A stretch of DNA of 64,000 nt, taken from Helichrysum umbraculigerum (Eukaryota > Streptophyta > Magnoliopsida > Asterales > Asteraceae). Position 1 is the first letter of the stretch; each line of letters begins with the position of its first letter. The position numbers were made by a program, and so were the translations under genes. The notes beneath the pieces were generated by a model. The model was not told where the DNA came from. It was given only the letters and a program-made list of their open reading frames with translations, and ran no database searches. Where the stretch lies: positions 5,527,001-5,591,000 of the forward strand of contig CATIUR010000006.1 of NCBI GenBank assembly GCA_949592205.1. The letters run 5' to 3'. Below are positions 1 through 11,279 of the stretch, piece by piece.

Positions 1-2945
1 ATAATTACTTGTATTTAGTATGTAATAGGACTAAGTACTTGTAATATAACGTATATTGAATATACACCTGTACGTAATAAATTGATATTACGCGATTTGC
101 TCGGATGGATTCCGAATCACACGGCCGTTGGTGAACCTTTTCATATGACTTGTAAATCTATTTTAATGATAAAATAGTTGTTGTTTACCTTGTATAGTTA
201 TTTTATAATAATATACGCGAAAAACTATTACGTTTGGTTTAAAACGTAACGTATCCGACAAAACGCGCGAATCGAGCCCGACACCCGAATAAAATCCAAA
301 ATATATTTTGGTAACCTAAAATAAGTGTTTTAAAATGTTCAACCATCCCCAAATATCACAAATGTATTAAAATGTACGCGAAGAAATTAAACGATAACAA
401 CTACGTACTAAAACACGTGCATTTAACATTTAACCGACTAACGAACGTAACCCGATTTGAGGAACGAGTTCACGAGCCCAACCCAAAGATGGGATGAGCC
501 CACTTCGGCCCAGACCAGGCCAGGAAGGCCCACGGCCCTAGGGCCAAGCCCAAAACCCATTTCCTTGACCTAACTATTTAAGTCCCATTTTCCCTTTTCA
601 TTATCACTTAACCACACTCACTTATCTCTCTCTAATCTGCTCTCTTCTCTCTAAAATCGACCCAACCAGCAGCCATACACCTTCCTCCATCTCTTCCAAG
701 CATTTTCAGCCACCACCATCATCTCTTATATCACACGAAGAAGGAGAACAAGCGGAAGAACACGAACCGAGCCAAAACAGTCATCTTTCACTCGTTTCAG
801 CTCAAACTCGACTTTTCCTTGTGAGTTTTCTCTTAGATTTTCGTAATAACTCCTTAGATAACATAGTATTACATGTTTTTTGTTCATATTTACTCGTTTA
901 TTTCCAAGATCCACGTTAAAAACCGAAAAACAAAGCTAAAAACCGTTGGATAATAACATTATCCACTGGACAATAAAATAGATCGGATTAGATCGGTGAT
1001 AACTAACACATTTCTTAATGAAATATCATGATTCTTGAGCCTAAAACGAAGTACTTTGAGTCTAGTTTTCAAATATGTAAGATATGTATGTATTTGAGTT
1101 CATTTTCCATTTTTAATAAGTCAAACAAAAGTACATGTGCAGGTCTGAGATTCCTGATCAGATTGTTAGTCAAATGTAAAATGGCATATCTGGAAAAATA
1201 CGAATCCAAATTATTTGAAACTAGTGGGAAAATATCACATATTTAATAATCTTTTCAAATCCTACTTGCGCTTTGTGTGAAGTTTTGTAAAACTTGAGAT
1301 ATGACCAAATCTTTGAACATATGTACTGAAAATATAGTGGCTGGACCCATTGTGCTTTACAAATTTATTTCTCGACTTGTGTTTGGTTTTAGACTTAATA
1401 AAAACATGTTTTGGAAACCTTAGACATAGGGGAACAACATATATTTTTCTTGGATCTGAATACGGATGTTTTGTTAGTCAAATCGCATGGACAAAACCGT
1501 GTAATTTCAGAAAAATAAACATTAAGGACTGTTTTCGTATTCGGTTTAAAAACAACACTTGTGGGTCACCAAAGGTCACGAAATGCGTTTTCTATAAGTA
1601 TTATAACATAATAAAGGTTGTGTAAAAGTTTCGGGTCAAACCGAGCATTTTTGACCAAAGTCTCAAAAACGAAAACACTAACAGCCCGTTTCTGCGACAC
1701 AACCATCTTACGTCGCACTAATGCCACATAACGTTGCGACATAGACCCCTAGGTCGCATCTCAACCCGAAACCCTAATCGGCGACACAAACTCTTACGTT
1801 GCACTAGTGACTTGCGACATAAATCCTTATGTCGCTACGTAATTTACGTCGCATCGTGCGACACAGACCTTTACGTCGCATACTTAATTTATTTCGCTTA
1901 ATTGTGACATTATTTTATGTCGCCATAACGACTAGCGACACAACCCTTGTGTCGCATATCACAGATTGTTAAAAACACTTGTTTTCACTAAGTCTCGATT
2001 TCGCGTAACATTTACTAAACTATTATACGATATTACTCGTACTTACAAAATATATACTTATGAAAGTATACAATGAAACAATACGAAACTTAATAATAAT
2101 GCCTTCGGGAATTATTATTACATACTCAAACATTCACCAACGGGACACAAACGTTTTTAATTAAACAACGATCAAATACTTGGACATAACTAGTTGAAGT
2201 GGACAACTAGCATGAATGGTCTTTTGAGACATTCACTTATACATACAACCTTATATGCTTAGGGCATTAGAAGGTTGCGGGTTTGGAGAACCTACTAGCT
2301 GATTTACTTTGGATACTCATTTGATTGCAAACGTAGCTTGCTTACTTGACTCAGGTGAGTCTCATAGCACCGCTTTTTACTATTTTTTACCTCGGAGTGA
2401 GGATACATACTCTGTTTTACATATGAACACAAGTACCGATTTAACTGATTTAACTGATATACGGATTGCATGAGTCACGACATAATCCACTGAAGTCCCT
2501 CCATCATAGTTGTTAGTTATGGACTTAAGCGCGAGTATTAGTAAATGGATCCATTTGGGAATGACAATCCCCGCCCGGGGTAGTGGCGCTACCACGAACC
2601 GTTCCGTAGAAACGGGCGTTTGATACTTGTTTCTTATGGGTGTTTTGGATTAGCACTCACGGGGGCAACTTACGGTACTTGGTTGTACCACTTTTACGTT
2701 AAGCTTCGACTATGAGCTCATGGAAATGGTATATAATTTACAAACTATTGCTTGGTTGCAATACACTTGTTTACGCATTCATGCACACTGATGAAATCTT
2801 GTGGTTCATAACTATTACTTTACTACTAAACCTGTGAGCTCACCAACATTCGTGTTGACCCTTTTAGTATGTATTCTCAGGTACCCGTACGGAGTAGGAT
2901 TACTCAGGACACTAGCTAGAGTCGCATGATTTCTACACTGCATTT
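1..2945 (+). mobile_element. L-outer: LTR of a gypsy-type element, left part
   Basis: This is an LTR in forward orientation that runs off the window start. Its first bases match the region about 40-60 bases inside the E2 LTR (TAGTATGTAATAGGACTAA), so only a few dozen bases should be missing. It has a TATA-like CTATTTAAG near 574, a pyrimidine-rich leader to about 820, a GTGAGT donor-like site at 821, a CpG-rich motif cluster at 1692-1957 and TTCTCAG ending at 2880. It is interrupted at 2941-2945 (CATTT) by S1 and resumes at 15103. No gag-pol is visible in this part. Confidence 0.8.
1692..1957. repeat. GTCGC/GCGAC motif cluster in L-outer
   Basis: About fifteen copies of a short motif occur in both orientations with the core GTCGC or GCGAC. 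The flanks are mixed: some copies read TACGTCGCA as in E1, some GCGACACAA or TTGTGTCGCA as in E2, and others GCGACATA or ACGTTGC. The cluster is CpG-rich inside an AT-rich LTR. No coding function is suggested. Confidence 0.75.
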
Positions 2946-3811
2946 TGTAACACCCCCAATTTTAGTGATTTGCGGAAGCATACTTGGGTGTTACTAATCA
3001 ATATACAAAGCACAAGATATACAGCAAACGACCTCTAAAGGAGACGTTTTGTAAAATAATTACATTTCATGATTAAATCGTTTGAAAACATATAGTTTTC
3101 TTTACAAAAATATGTAAGCCTAGAGTCCGCGTATGTGGCGGGAGATTCTATTACATAACCATAGTTACAAAAGATAATGCCAAAGAATCTCCGTTAAATG
3201 CAGTTTGGAAATCATGCGACTCTAGCTAGTAATCCTGGAGTGATCCTACTCCGTAAGTGTACCTGAGAATACATGCTAAAACGGGTCAACCAAAAGGTTG
3301 GTGAATCTCACAGGTTTATCAGTAAATAATCAGTTTGAACACAAGATTTCATCAGTAATGCCCGTAGGCGTATATCAAGTATTTGCAAATCTCGCAAAAG
3401 TAAAGTAATCAAGTTATACCGTTGCCATGAGGCTCATAATCGAAGCTTAACCCGTAAATAATCAGTTGCTCCCGTGACATGCTCGAAATTGAGCAAGCAT
3501 AAGTAAACGAAATAATAGTCGCCCGTTTATACATAACGGTTCGTGGTAGCGCTACTACCCCGGGCGGGGAGGGTCATTTCCCTAATGGATCCATTAACTA
3601 CTGTTCGCGCTTAAGTACATAACTAACGATATATGATGGAGAGACTTCAGTAAATAGTAAGTAACTCATGCAATTCCGTTTGGTATAGTAAACAGTTTAG
3701 TACTTGTGTTCAAGAAAATCAGTAGCATGCATCTCCCCCAATAAGTTAAAACAGTAAAAGTGGGGCCGTAAGACTCACATGAGTCTTTGCAAGTGCGTTT
3801 ATATCAATAAA
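2946..3811 (-). mobile_element. S1: reverse solo LTR, left part
   Basis: It begins TGTAACACCCCCAATTTTAG, the reverse complement of the 3' end of the E1 LTR family. It is preceded by CATTT (2941-2945), which recurs exactly at 15103-15107 after the other end, giving a 5-bp target duplication. S1 is split by E1 at ATAAA (3807-3811) and continues at 13618. Together the two parts make about 2.35 kb, the length of one LTR of this family, with no internal region, so S1 is a solo LTR inserted in L-outer. Confidence 0.85.
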
Positions 3812-4517
3812 TGTAACAACCGGCAAATTAGGCCTAGAATTAGTGCCTAATTCTTTGATAATACATGTAATTAGTTCTGTGTTAGGCTAATTAATTGATC
3901 GAATTTTATATATATAAAAAAAAAAAATGCGATTTGGTTAAATCGTACGCAATCTAAATCGAAGGTATTTCGATTCAATTTAATACGGACGTTGGTGACC
4001 AATTTTATTAAATAACGCTTTTATGTCAGAAATATTATTTTGATAATATTTCGTATTCATTCGTATCGTACAAACAAAACGTACACAAATCTAGATATTA
4101 AAACGCGCAACTAAATAAAATAACTTATAACTTATAACTCAGATATAAATTGAATTATAAAATATTCAAACAATATATCGCGTAATAAATCGTATTTTAA
4201 AACTTATAATTAAAATGTAAATAATTGTTTAACGTTAAACGACGGAGCGAACGAACACCACACGGAGCGCGGGGCGAAAACTGAAAAGTGGGGATAAAAC
4301 CCCCACCCCCCACTTTCTTTCCTCATTTTCATCTATCTCTTTCTCTCTCTTACTCTCTTTCTTCCTTTCTCTCTAAATCACCACCACCTCCACAATCTCT
4401 CAAAAACGCAAAATACTACCGCCAAACGACCTCGGATTTCAAAGCTCTTTTAGGAGAAAGCGTTCACCACTTCGCGATCTACAATCCTATCTTTCCGGAA
4501 TTTCTTTTCGGCAAATT

Positions 4518-5814
4518 GTAAGTTTCCGACAAAACTCCGAAAACTCTCGTTTTTAAGTATTATCACTTGTTTGTTGTTTGTATACACTTAAAATGTCCAT
4601 ATATGGGTTGGGTAAAAGTTTTGGACCGAACGGGAACCGAAAAACTCGTTTTCGACAAAAATTCCGGCCATCAGACCGCTACGTCGCACCTGGCCAGGGG
4701 CCTCTGCGACGTCGCGGCCTACGTCGCACAAAAACCTCAACGTCGCACCAGCGACGCAGCCTATTACGTCGCATTAACTTGCGGACGTCGCACGTAGCGA
4801 CGTAGACTTTAACGTCGCAAACCGAATCAACGTCGCATTAGCGACGTCGCCCCCTACGTCGCATTGATTTGCGAAGGTCGCATTATGCGACGTACCTGCC
4901 TACGTCGCACCTTACGTCGCTTGCAACGTCGCATGCTACGTCGCACAAACCAGAGCCTTGAAAACTCACATTTTCACTAAGTGTCGAACTTTTACAACCT
5001 CAAATCCTTACGATACGACCTAACAATCATAATAAAACATACTTTCCTATTACAATTACTTTAATTTGCGTATTGAATGATAAACTTTAATTATAACAAA
5101 TCACCAACGGGCCGTATACTTTGTTACGAACGCGAACAAACCAACATTTAAACACAACGGGTTGTATGAACAACTAGCCTAGATGGTCTTGCGAGACATC
5201 TACTTACTTAACCTTACGTGTTTAGGCACCAGAAGGTCACGGGTTCGGAGAACCTACTTGCTTTACTACTACTTGCTATTTACCACTGCTTGACTCAGGT
5301 GAGTCTTACGGCCCCACTTTTACTGTTTTAACTTATTGGGGGAGATGCATGCTACTAATTTTCTTGAACACAAGTACTAAACTGTTTACTATACCAAACG
5401 GAATTGCATGAGTTACTTACTATTTACTGAAGTCTCTCCATCATATATCGTTAGTTATGTACTTAAGCGCGAACAGTAGTTAATGGATCCATTAGGGAAA
5501 TGACCCTCCCCGCCCGGGGTAGTAGCGCTACCACGAACCGTTATGTATAAACGGGCGACTATTATTTCGTTACTTATGCTTGCTCAATTTCGAGCATGTC
5601 ACGGGAGCAACTGATTACTTACGGGTTAAGCTTCGATTATGAGCCTCATGGCAACGGTATAACTTGATTACTTTACTTTTGGCGAGATTTGCAAATACTT
5701 GATATACGCCTACGGGCACTACTGATGAAATCTTGTGTTCAAACTGATTATTTACTGATAAACCTGTGAGATTCACCAACCTTTTGGTTGACCCTTTTTA
5801 GCATGTATTCTCAG
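4518..5814 (+). other. Candidate intron inside the E1 5' LTR
   Basis: AATT|GTAAGT at 4518 closes the leader-like stretch. Near 5774 a CACCAAC branch-like motif precedes a T-rich run and TTCTCAG ending at 5814. Equivalent sites occur at matching places in L-outer, E2, E3 and E4. This is inferred from motifs only; no transcript evidence is available here. Confidence 0.35.
4679..4945. repeat. ACGTCGC/GCGACGT motif cluster in E1 5' LTR
   Basis: About eighteen copies of ACGTCGC(A) or its complement (T)GCGACGT lie within 270 bases, spaced irregularly at roughly 8-25 bases. Some are directly fused as GCGACGTCGC. The sequence is far richer in CpG than the rest of the LTR. The 3' LTR copy differs at only two bases. 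Confidence 0.85.
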
Positions 5815-6134
5815 GTACACTTACGGAGTAGGATCACTCCAGGATTACTAGCTAGAGTCACATGATTTCCAAACTGCATTTAACGGAGATTCTTTGGCAT
5901 TATCTTTTGTAACTATGGTTATGTAATAGAATCTCCCGCCATATACGCGGACTCTAGGCTTACAGAATTTTGTAAAGAAAACTATATGTTTTCAAACGAT
6001 TTAGTTATGAAATGTAATTATTTTACAAAACGTCTCATTTAGAGGTCGTTTGCTGTATATCTTGTGCTTTGTATATTGATTAGTAACACCCAAGTATGCT
6101 TCCGCAAATCACTAAATTTGGGGGTGTTAAAGAT

Positions 6135-6147
6135 TGGTATCAGAGCC
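6135..6147 (+). other. E1 primer-binding site (tRNA-iMet)
   Basis: TGGTATCAGAGCC lies three bases after the 5' LTR. It is complementary to the 3' end of plant initiator methionine tRNA and would prime minus-strand synthesis. Confidence 0.92.
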
Positions 6148-6310
6148 TAAGGTTATAGTGAACTAGGTTGCATTTAGTGGGCCTAGACTATGACCATTAG
6201 GCAGTATTTCCTTACTAGGCATGATTGGTTCAGGAATTACATCATACGACTTTAATTTAACATAGCCTGATCAACTATGTACAATTAAGAAAGATGATGT
6301 GAGGTCTGAA

Positions 6311-6397
6311 ATGGTTATGTCGAACAGGAATGCGTTAGTAGACTCTGACCACGAGGGAACCGAGACTCTTACTTGTTATGTGCTAGACGTACGCTAG
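6311..6397 (+). CDS. Small pre-gag ORF, 28 codons
   Basis: This short frame starts ATGGTTATG and contains ALVDSDHEGTETLTC. The matching place in E2 (23938-23870, reverse) encodes TLVDSDLERTGTQTC in the same frame relation. Nucleotide similarity between the two leaders is also high, so conservation of the peptide itself is not proved. It may be an upstream ORF acting on gag translation, or a remnant of a longer ORF like that at 50436-51197 in E4. Function is unknown. Confidence 0.3.
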   Translation: MVMSNRNALVDSDHEGTETLTCYVLDVR

Positions 6398-6722
6398 GCT
6401 ATTATGTGATATACGAGTATATACATACATAGGCCTCACTCACTGACTATACTACTAGGCTATTATATATTGAATATATATGAATAGGCCTCGCACGTAA
6501 ACACACTCGCTATAGAGATAGCCGACGTTTCTCTGGTGACACTTACGAATTTCTCTCAGCGGTTTGCACCGACCATGACAGACTTGACTTCCGTCACACC
6601 ACCTTGTGGCGCACTCTAATGATTTTATGAAAATCACATCTAACACCCGGAAGCAACGTACTTCCAAGGACTAAAATCCTCTCTCTGTCATTTCTATAGA
6701 ACTCAAAGCCGCGAATTCCCAA

Positions 6723-6866
6723 ATGGACGACTACATGTCTGATAGTGACCAAGTCCACGAGGAACAAATCCAGTACACGTATCTCGATGAGGACATCGTA
6801 CCAGAAGAAGAATCATGCCGCCAAAGACTCGACCATACACCGATGCCCAGATTACCTCCCTTATAA
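6723..6866 (+). CDS. Short acidic pre-gag ORF, 47 aa, overlaps gag
   Basis: The frame starts ATG at 6723, runs through EEQIQYTYLDEDIVPEEE and stops TAA at 6864-6866, overlapping the gag start at 6815 by 52 bases in another frame. The acidic segment resembles DEQIQYVYVDTETIPIVE near the start of the 151-aa ORF in E4 (50064-49609). I infer that E1 keeps a truncated version of the same pre-gag gene, whose 3' part was lost so that it now runs into gag. I recognise no domain. Confidence 0.4.
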   Translation: MDDYMSDSDQVHEEQIQYTYLDEDIVPEEESCRQRLDHTPMPRLPPL

Positions 6867-7794
6867 CCCAGGCTGTTACTGAAGCCTTGGCTCGGAATAC
6901 TCCACCAAATTCCTCGAGAAACAGCGATGCCGCTGAAACCACTGCTGCTAAACCTTGTTCTTACAAGGACTTCCAGAACTGCAAACCTCTAAACTTTGCA
7001 GGTACCGAGGGAGCTATCGGTCTAATACGCTGGATCGAGAAAGTTGAATCGGTGTTTCTTATCTGCAACTGTGCGGAGGGGGACAAAGTTAAGTTCTCTG
7101 TTAGTACTTTTACTGACACCGCACTCACGTGGTGGAACACCTATGCCCAAACTGTGGGCGTTGCCAATGCTTACAAACTCCCGTGGGAGGAGTTGAAGGA
7201 GATGTTAAGGGGTGAGTATTGCCCCAGGGACGAACTGAAACAACTGGAGCTGGAATTCTGGAACCATAAGATGCAAGGTAATGATATCACCGGTTACACC
7301 AACCGTTTCCACCAGCTGGCACTTCTGTGCCCAACCATGGTCGATCCTGAGTACAAGAGGATCGAGAAATATATTGATGGATTGCCCGAGAAACTTCAGG
7401 ATCTGGTGACTTCATCCAAACCAGGTACTATCCAGAACGCCATTCGTATGGCCCACGAACTCACGGCAAACGCTGTCCGCCGTAACACAACCTCAGCCCC
7501 ACCTACAAACAACAAACGAAAGTGGGAAGGAAACCTCAACTCATCCAACCAAATCACCAACCGAAAGCCTGAGCCCCTTAGGGCTTATTCATCCGGCACT
7601 TCAGAAAGGAAAGGGTACGTTGGAAGCAGGCCCTACTGTCCCAAATGCAATCGTCACCACGACGGTTCCTGCCCTTGCACAAACTGCAAGCGTTTTGGGC
7701 ATCTGGCCAAGGATTGTCGAAACACCAGTGCCCTGAAGACTTGTTATGGGTGCTGAAGTCCTGGGCATTTTCAGAATAATTGCCCTAAGCAGAG

Positions 7795-7826
<32 letters not shown>

Positions 7827-10800
7827 GCAACAAAAGGAACAACAACCCTGCTCGTAGCAGAGCATTTGTCATCAAAGCTGGGGAAGCTAGAGAAGACCCG
7901 AATGTTGTAACGGGTACGTTTCTTCTCAACGATCTTACTGCTTCAGTATTATTTGATACCGGTGCTGATAAAAGTTTCATATCTGATGAGTTTTGCCCAC
8001 TACTTAATATCACCCCTTCGGCCTTAGATGTTAAGTACACTGTAGAGCTCGCAAATGGTAAACTCATAGAAACCAGTAGTGTGATACCTAATTGCACTTT
8101 AAACCTCGCAAACGAAACCTTCTCAATCGATCTAATGCCTGTTGAACTAGGAAGTTTTGATGTCATCGTGGGTATGGACTGGTTGTCCAAGCACCGGGCC
8201 GAAATTGTTTGCCATGATAAAATCGTCCGAATTCCTCTCGCCGCCGGTAGTACCTTGGTCATACAGGGGGAGACCGGTGGGTCGAGACTAAACTTAATCT
8301 CCTGTTTAAAAACCCGAAAGTTTCTGAGAAAGGGTTACCCAGCAATACTCGCGCACATCACAGAGAAAAAGTCGGAGGAGAAGCGACTTGAAGATGTGCC
8401 AATCGTTAGAGACTTTCCCGAAGTCTTTCCAGAAGAACTACCTGGTTTACCTCCACCTAGACAGGTTGAGTTCTCGATTGATCTCGTGCCGGGTGCCGCA
8501 CCGGTGGCCCGAGCACCGTACCGCCTAGCCCCATCCGAACTTCAGGAGTTGTCTACTCAGTTACAGGAACTTCTGGATAGAGGATTCATCAGACCGAGTT
8601 CTTCACCTTGGGGAGCTCCAGTCTTGTTTGTCAAAAAGAAGGACGGTTCATTTCGAATGTGTATTGACTACCGAGAGTTGAACAAACTAACCGTCAAGAA
8701 CCGATACCCACTTCCTCGAATCGACGATCTGTTCGATCAACTTCAAGGATCAAGCTGTTATTCAAAGATTGATCTTCGATCTGGTTATCACCAATTGCGT
8801 GTTCGCGATACTGATATCCCAAAAACCGCATTCAGAACCCGTTATGGGCATTATGAGTTCCAATTGATGCCCTTTGGCCTAACCAACGCACCGGCTGTAT
8901 TCATGGACCTTATGAATCGGGTGTGCAAACCTTACCTCGACAAGTTTGTCATTGTTTTCATCGATGACATCCTCATATACTCACGAAATGAACATGAACA
9001 CGCACAACACCTCAGAACCATCCTAGAACTGCTTAGACACGAGGAGCTTTACGCCGAATTCTCTAAGTGTGAGTTCTGGATAAAAACCGTTCAATTCCTT
9101 GGACACGTGATTGATAGTCAGGGAATTCATGTGGATCCATCAAAGATCGAGGCCATCAAGAACTGGCAAGCGCCAACCACCCCAACCGAGGTACGCCAAT
9201 TCTTGGGATCGGCCGGTTATTACCGTCGGTTCATTGAAAACTTCTCGAAAATAGCCATACCACTCACAACACTGACTCAAAAAGACTAAAAGTTCGATTG
9301 GACTGATAAACAAGAGTCAGCATTTCAGCTGTTGAAACTAAAGCTTTGCAGTGCACCCATTCTATCTCTACCCGAAGGCACCGATGACTTCGTGGTATAC
9401 TGCGATGCTTCTCACCAAGGTCTCGGTTGCGTGCTGATGCAACGAGACAAGGTCATTGCTTACGCCTCCCGACAACTTAAAGTTCACGAGAAAAACTACA
9501 CAACTCACGACCTCGAGCTAGGGGCCGTGGTATTCGCCTTAAAAATCTGGAGACATTATCTTTATGGTACCCGCAGCACTGTATTCACCGACCACAAAAG
9601 TCTCCAACACATTTTCAACCAGAAAGATCTTAACATGAGACAACGTAGATGGGTTGAATTACTTACTGATTACGACTGTGAAATCAAATATCATCCGGGC
9701 AAAGCAAACGTGGTCGCTGATGCTCTCAGTCGTAAGGAACGAACAAAACCACTCCGAGTCCGGGCACTCAGTATTACCATTCATAACGATCTCACCACCC
9801 AAATACATCTTGCTCAACTCGAAGCCCTGAAACCCGATAACTTCAAGAACGAGGCCTTGCGAGGCATGGATAAACAATTCGAAATCAGACCCAACGGAGT
9901 TAGGTATTTCTCTAACCGAATCTGGTTGCCTAATTTCGGAAACCTCCGGGACTTGGTGATGGATGAAGCTCACAAGTCCAATTATTCCATCCACCCGGGA
10001 TCCGACAAAATGTATCACGGCATCAAGGAGTTTTACTGGTGGCCGAACATGAAAGCTGACATTGCCTTGTACGTCAGCAAATGCTTAACTTGTTCCAAGG
10101 TCAAGGCCGAGCACCAAAGACCTTCCGGATTGCTCCAACAACCTGAAATTCCTCAATGGAAATGGGAGCAAATTACCATAGATTTCATAACCAAACTACC
10201 TAAATCGGCGAGCGGTTGCGATACCATTTGGGTGATCGTCGATCGGCTCACCAAATCGGCTCATTTCTTGGCAATCAGAGAAACCGACAAAATGGAACGC
10301 CTTACACAAATCTACATCAAAGAAATCATTTGCCAACATGGTGTCCCTATCTCGATTATCTCTGACAGGGATGCTCGATTCACATCTCGCTTCTGGCAAT
10401 CACTCCAAAAATCACTGGGTACCCGTCTCGATATGAGTACCGCGTACCATCCTCAGACCGATGGCCAGAGCGAACGAACTATTCAGACACTGGAAGACAT
10501 GCTACGAGCCTGCGTAGTTGATTCCGGTACAAATTGGGAAAGACATCTACCGTTGTGCGAGTTCTCGTATAACAACAGCTATCACGCCAGCATAAAGGCT
10601 GCACCTTTTGAGGCACTGTACGGTCGTAAGTGCCGATCACCGATCTGTTGGACTGAAGTGGGAGATAGTCAACTCACTGGTCCTGAACTCATACATGAAA
10701 CGACAGAGAAAATCGTTGAAATCCAAAACCGACTTAAAGCCGCACGTGATCGTCAGAAAAGCTATGCTGACGTGAGACGCAAGCCACTCGAGTTCCAAGT

Positions 10801-11245
10801 TGGGGATCGAGTACTCTTAAAAGTATCGCCTTGGAAAGGCGTAATCTGATTCGGCAAACGCGGAAAATTAAACCCCAGGTACATTGGGCCTTTTGAGATT
10901 CTCGAGAAGATAGGTCTAGTGGCATATCGACTGCAGCTGCCCTCTGAACTCAGCAGCGTGCACCCTACTTTTCACATTTCTAACTTAAAGAAATGCCTGT
11001 CTGACGAGACACTCATTATACCCCTTGACGAGATTCGCATCGATGACAAACTACATTTCGTTGAGGAACCAGTCGAGATTATGGACCGTGAGGTCAAACA
11101 ACTGAAACAGAGTCGTATTCCCATCGTCAAAGTCAGGTGGAATTCTAGACGTGGTCCGGAATTCACTTGGGAACGGGAGGACCAAATGCGACTCAAGTAT
11201 CCCCACTTATTCACCGATTCTACCCCTAGCGTGACTTCGACTTAA
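6815..11245 (+). pseudogene. gag-pol: E1 gag-pol polyprotein with three in-frame stops
   Basis: One frame of 1476 codons would encode the full chromovirus polyprotein. Start is MPPKTRPYTD at 6815. Gag spans about residues 1-313 with zinc knuckles CX2C...CTNCKRFGHLAKDC (288-301) and a third knuckle interrupted by TGA at 7754-7756 (Gly expected from E2). The protease active site is LFDTGAD (Asp 381). RT has FIDDILIYS (Asp 717-718). RNase H has YCDASHQGLG and TDHKSLQ. Integrase shows an HHCC-type zinc region and a DDE triad at codons 1123, 1184 and 1220, the usual 35 residues between the last two. A chromodomain-like end (KVRWNSRRGPEFTWERED) precedes the final TAA at 11243-11245. Further stops are TAA 9287-9289 (Lys expected) and TGA 10847-10849 (Arg expected). 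There is no frameshift. Confidence 0.93.
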
Positions 11246-11267
11246 ATTTCGGGACGAAATTCTTTTA

Positions 11268-11279
11268 ACAGGGGGAGAA
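11268..11279 (+). other. E1 polypurine tract
   Basis: AACAGGGGGAGA immediately precedes the 3' LTR, the usual plus-strand primer position. Confidence 0.85.

Larger units (their letters stand above)
3812..6131 (+). repeat. E1 5' LTR
   Basis: It starts TGTAACAACCGGCAAATTAG and ends TGTTAAA, where the 3' LTR has TGTTACA, so one base of the terminal CA context has changed. It holds a CT-rich leader-like stretch at about 4313-4380, a GTAAGT at 4518, the CpG-rich cluster at 4679-4945 and TTCTCAG ending at 5814. Short ORFs inside it are repeated in the 3' LTR and look like chance frames. Confidence 0.92.

Noticed and set aside
4567..4805. ORFs of about 75 aa across the ACGTCGC cluster (also at 12048-12286 and 14102-14332)
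   Set aside because: They are produced by the CpG-rich motif repeat in several frames at once and recur only because the LTR recurs.
7754..10849. E1 stops as programmed readthrough codons
   Set aside because: Three stops of two kinds lie in different domains, and none is at the usual gag/pol boundary context shared with E2 or E4.
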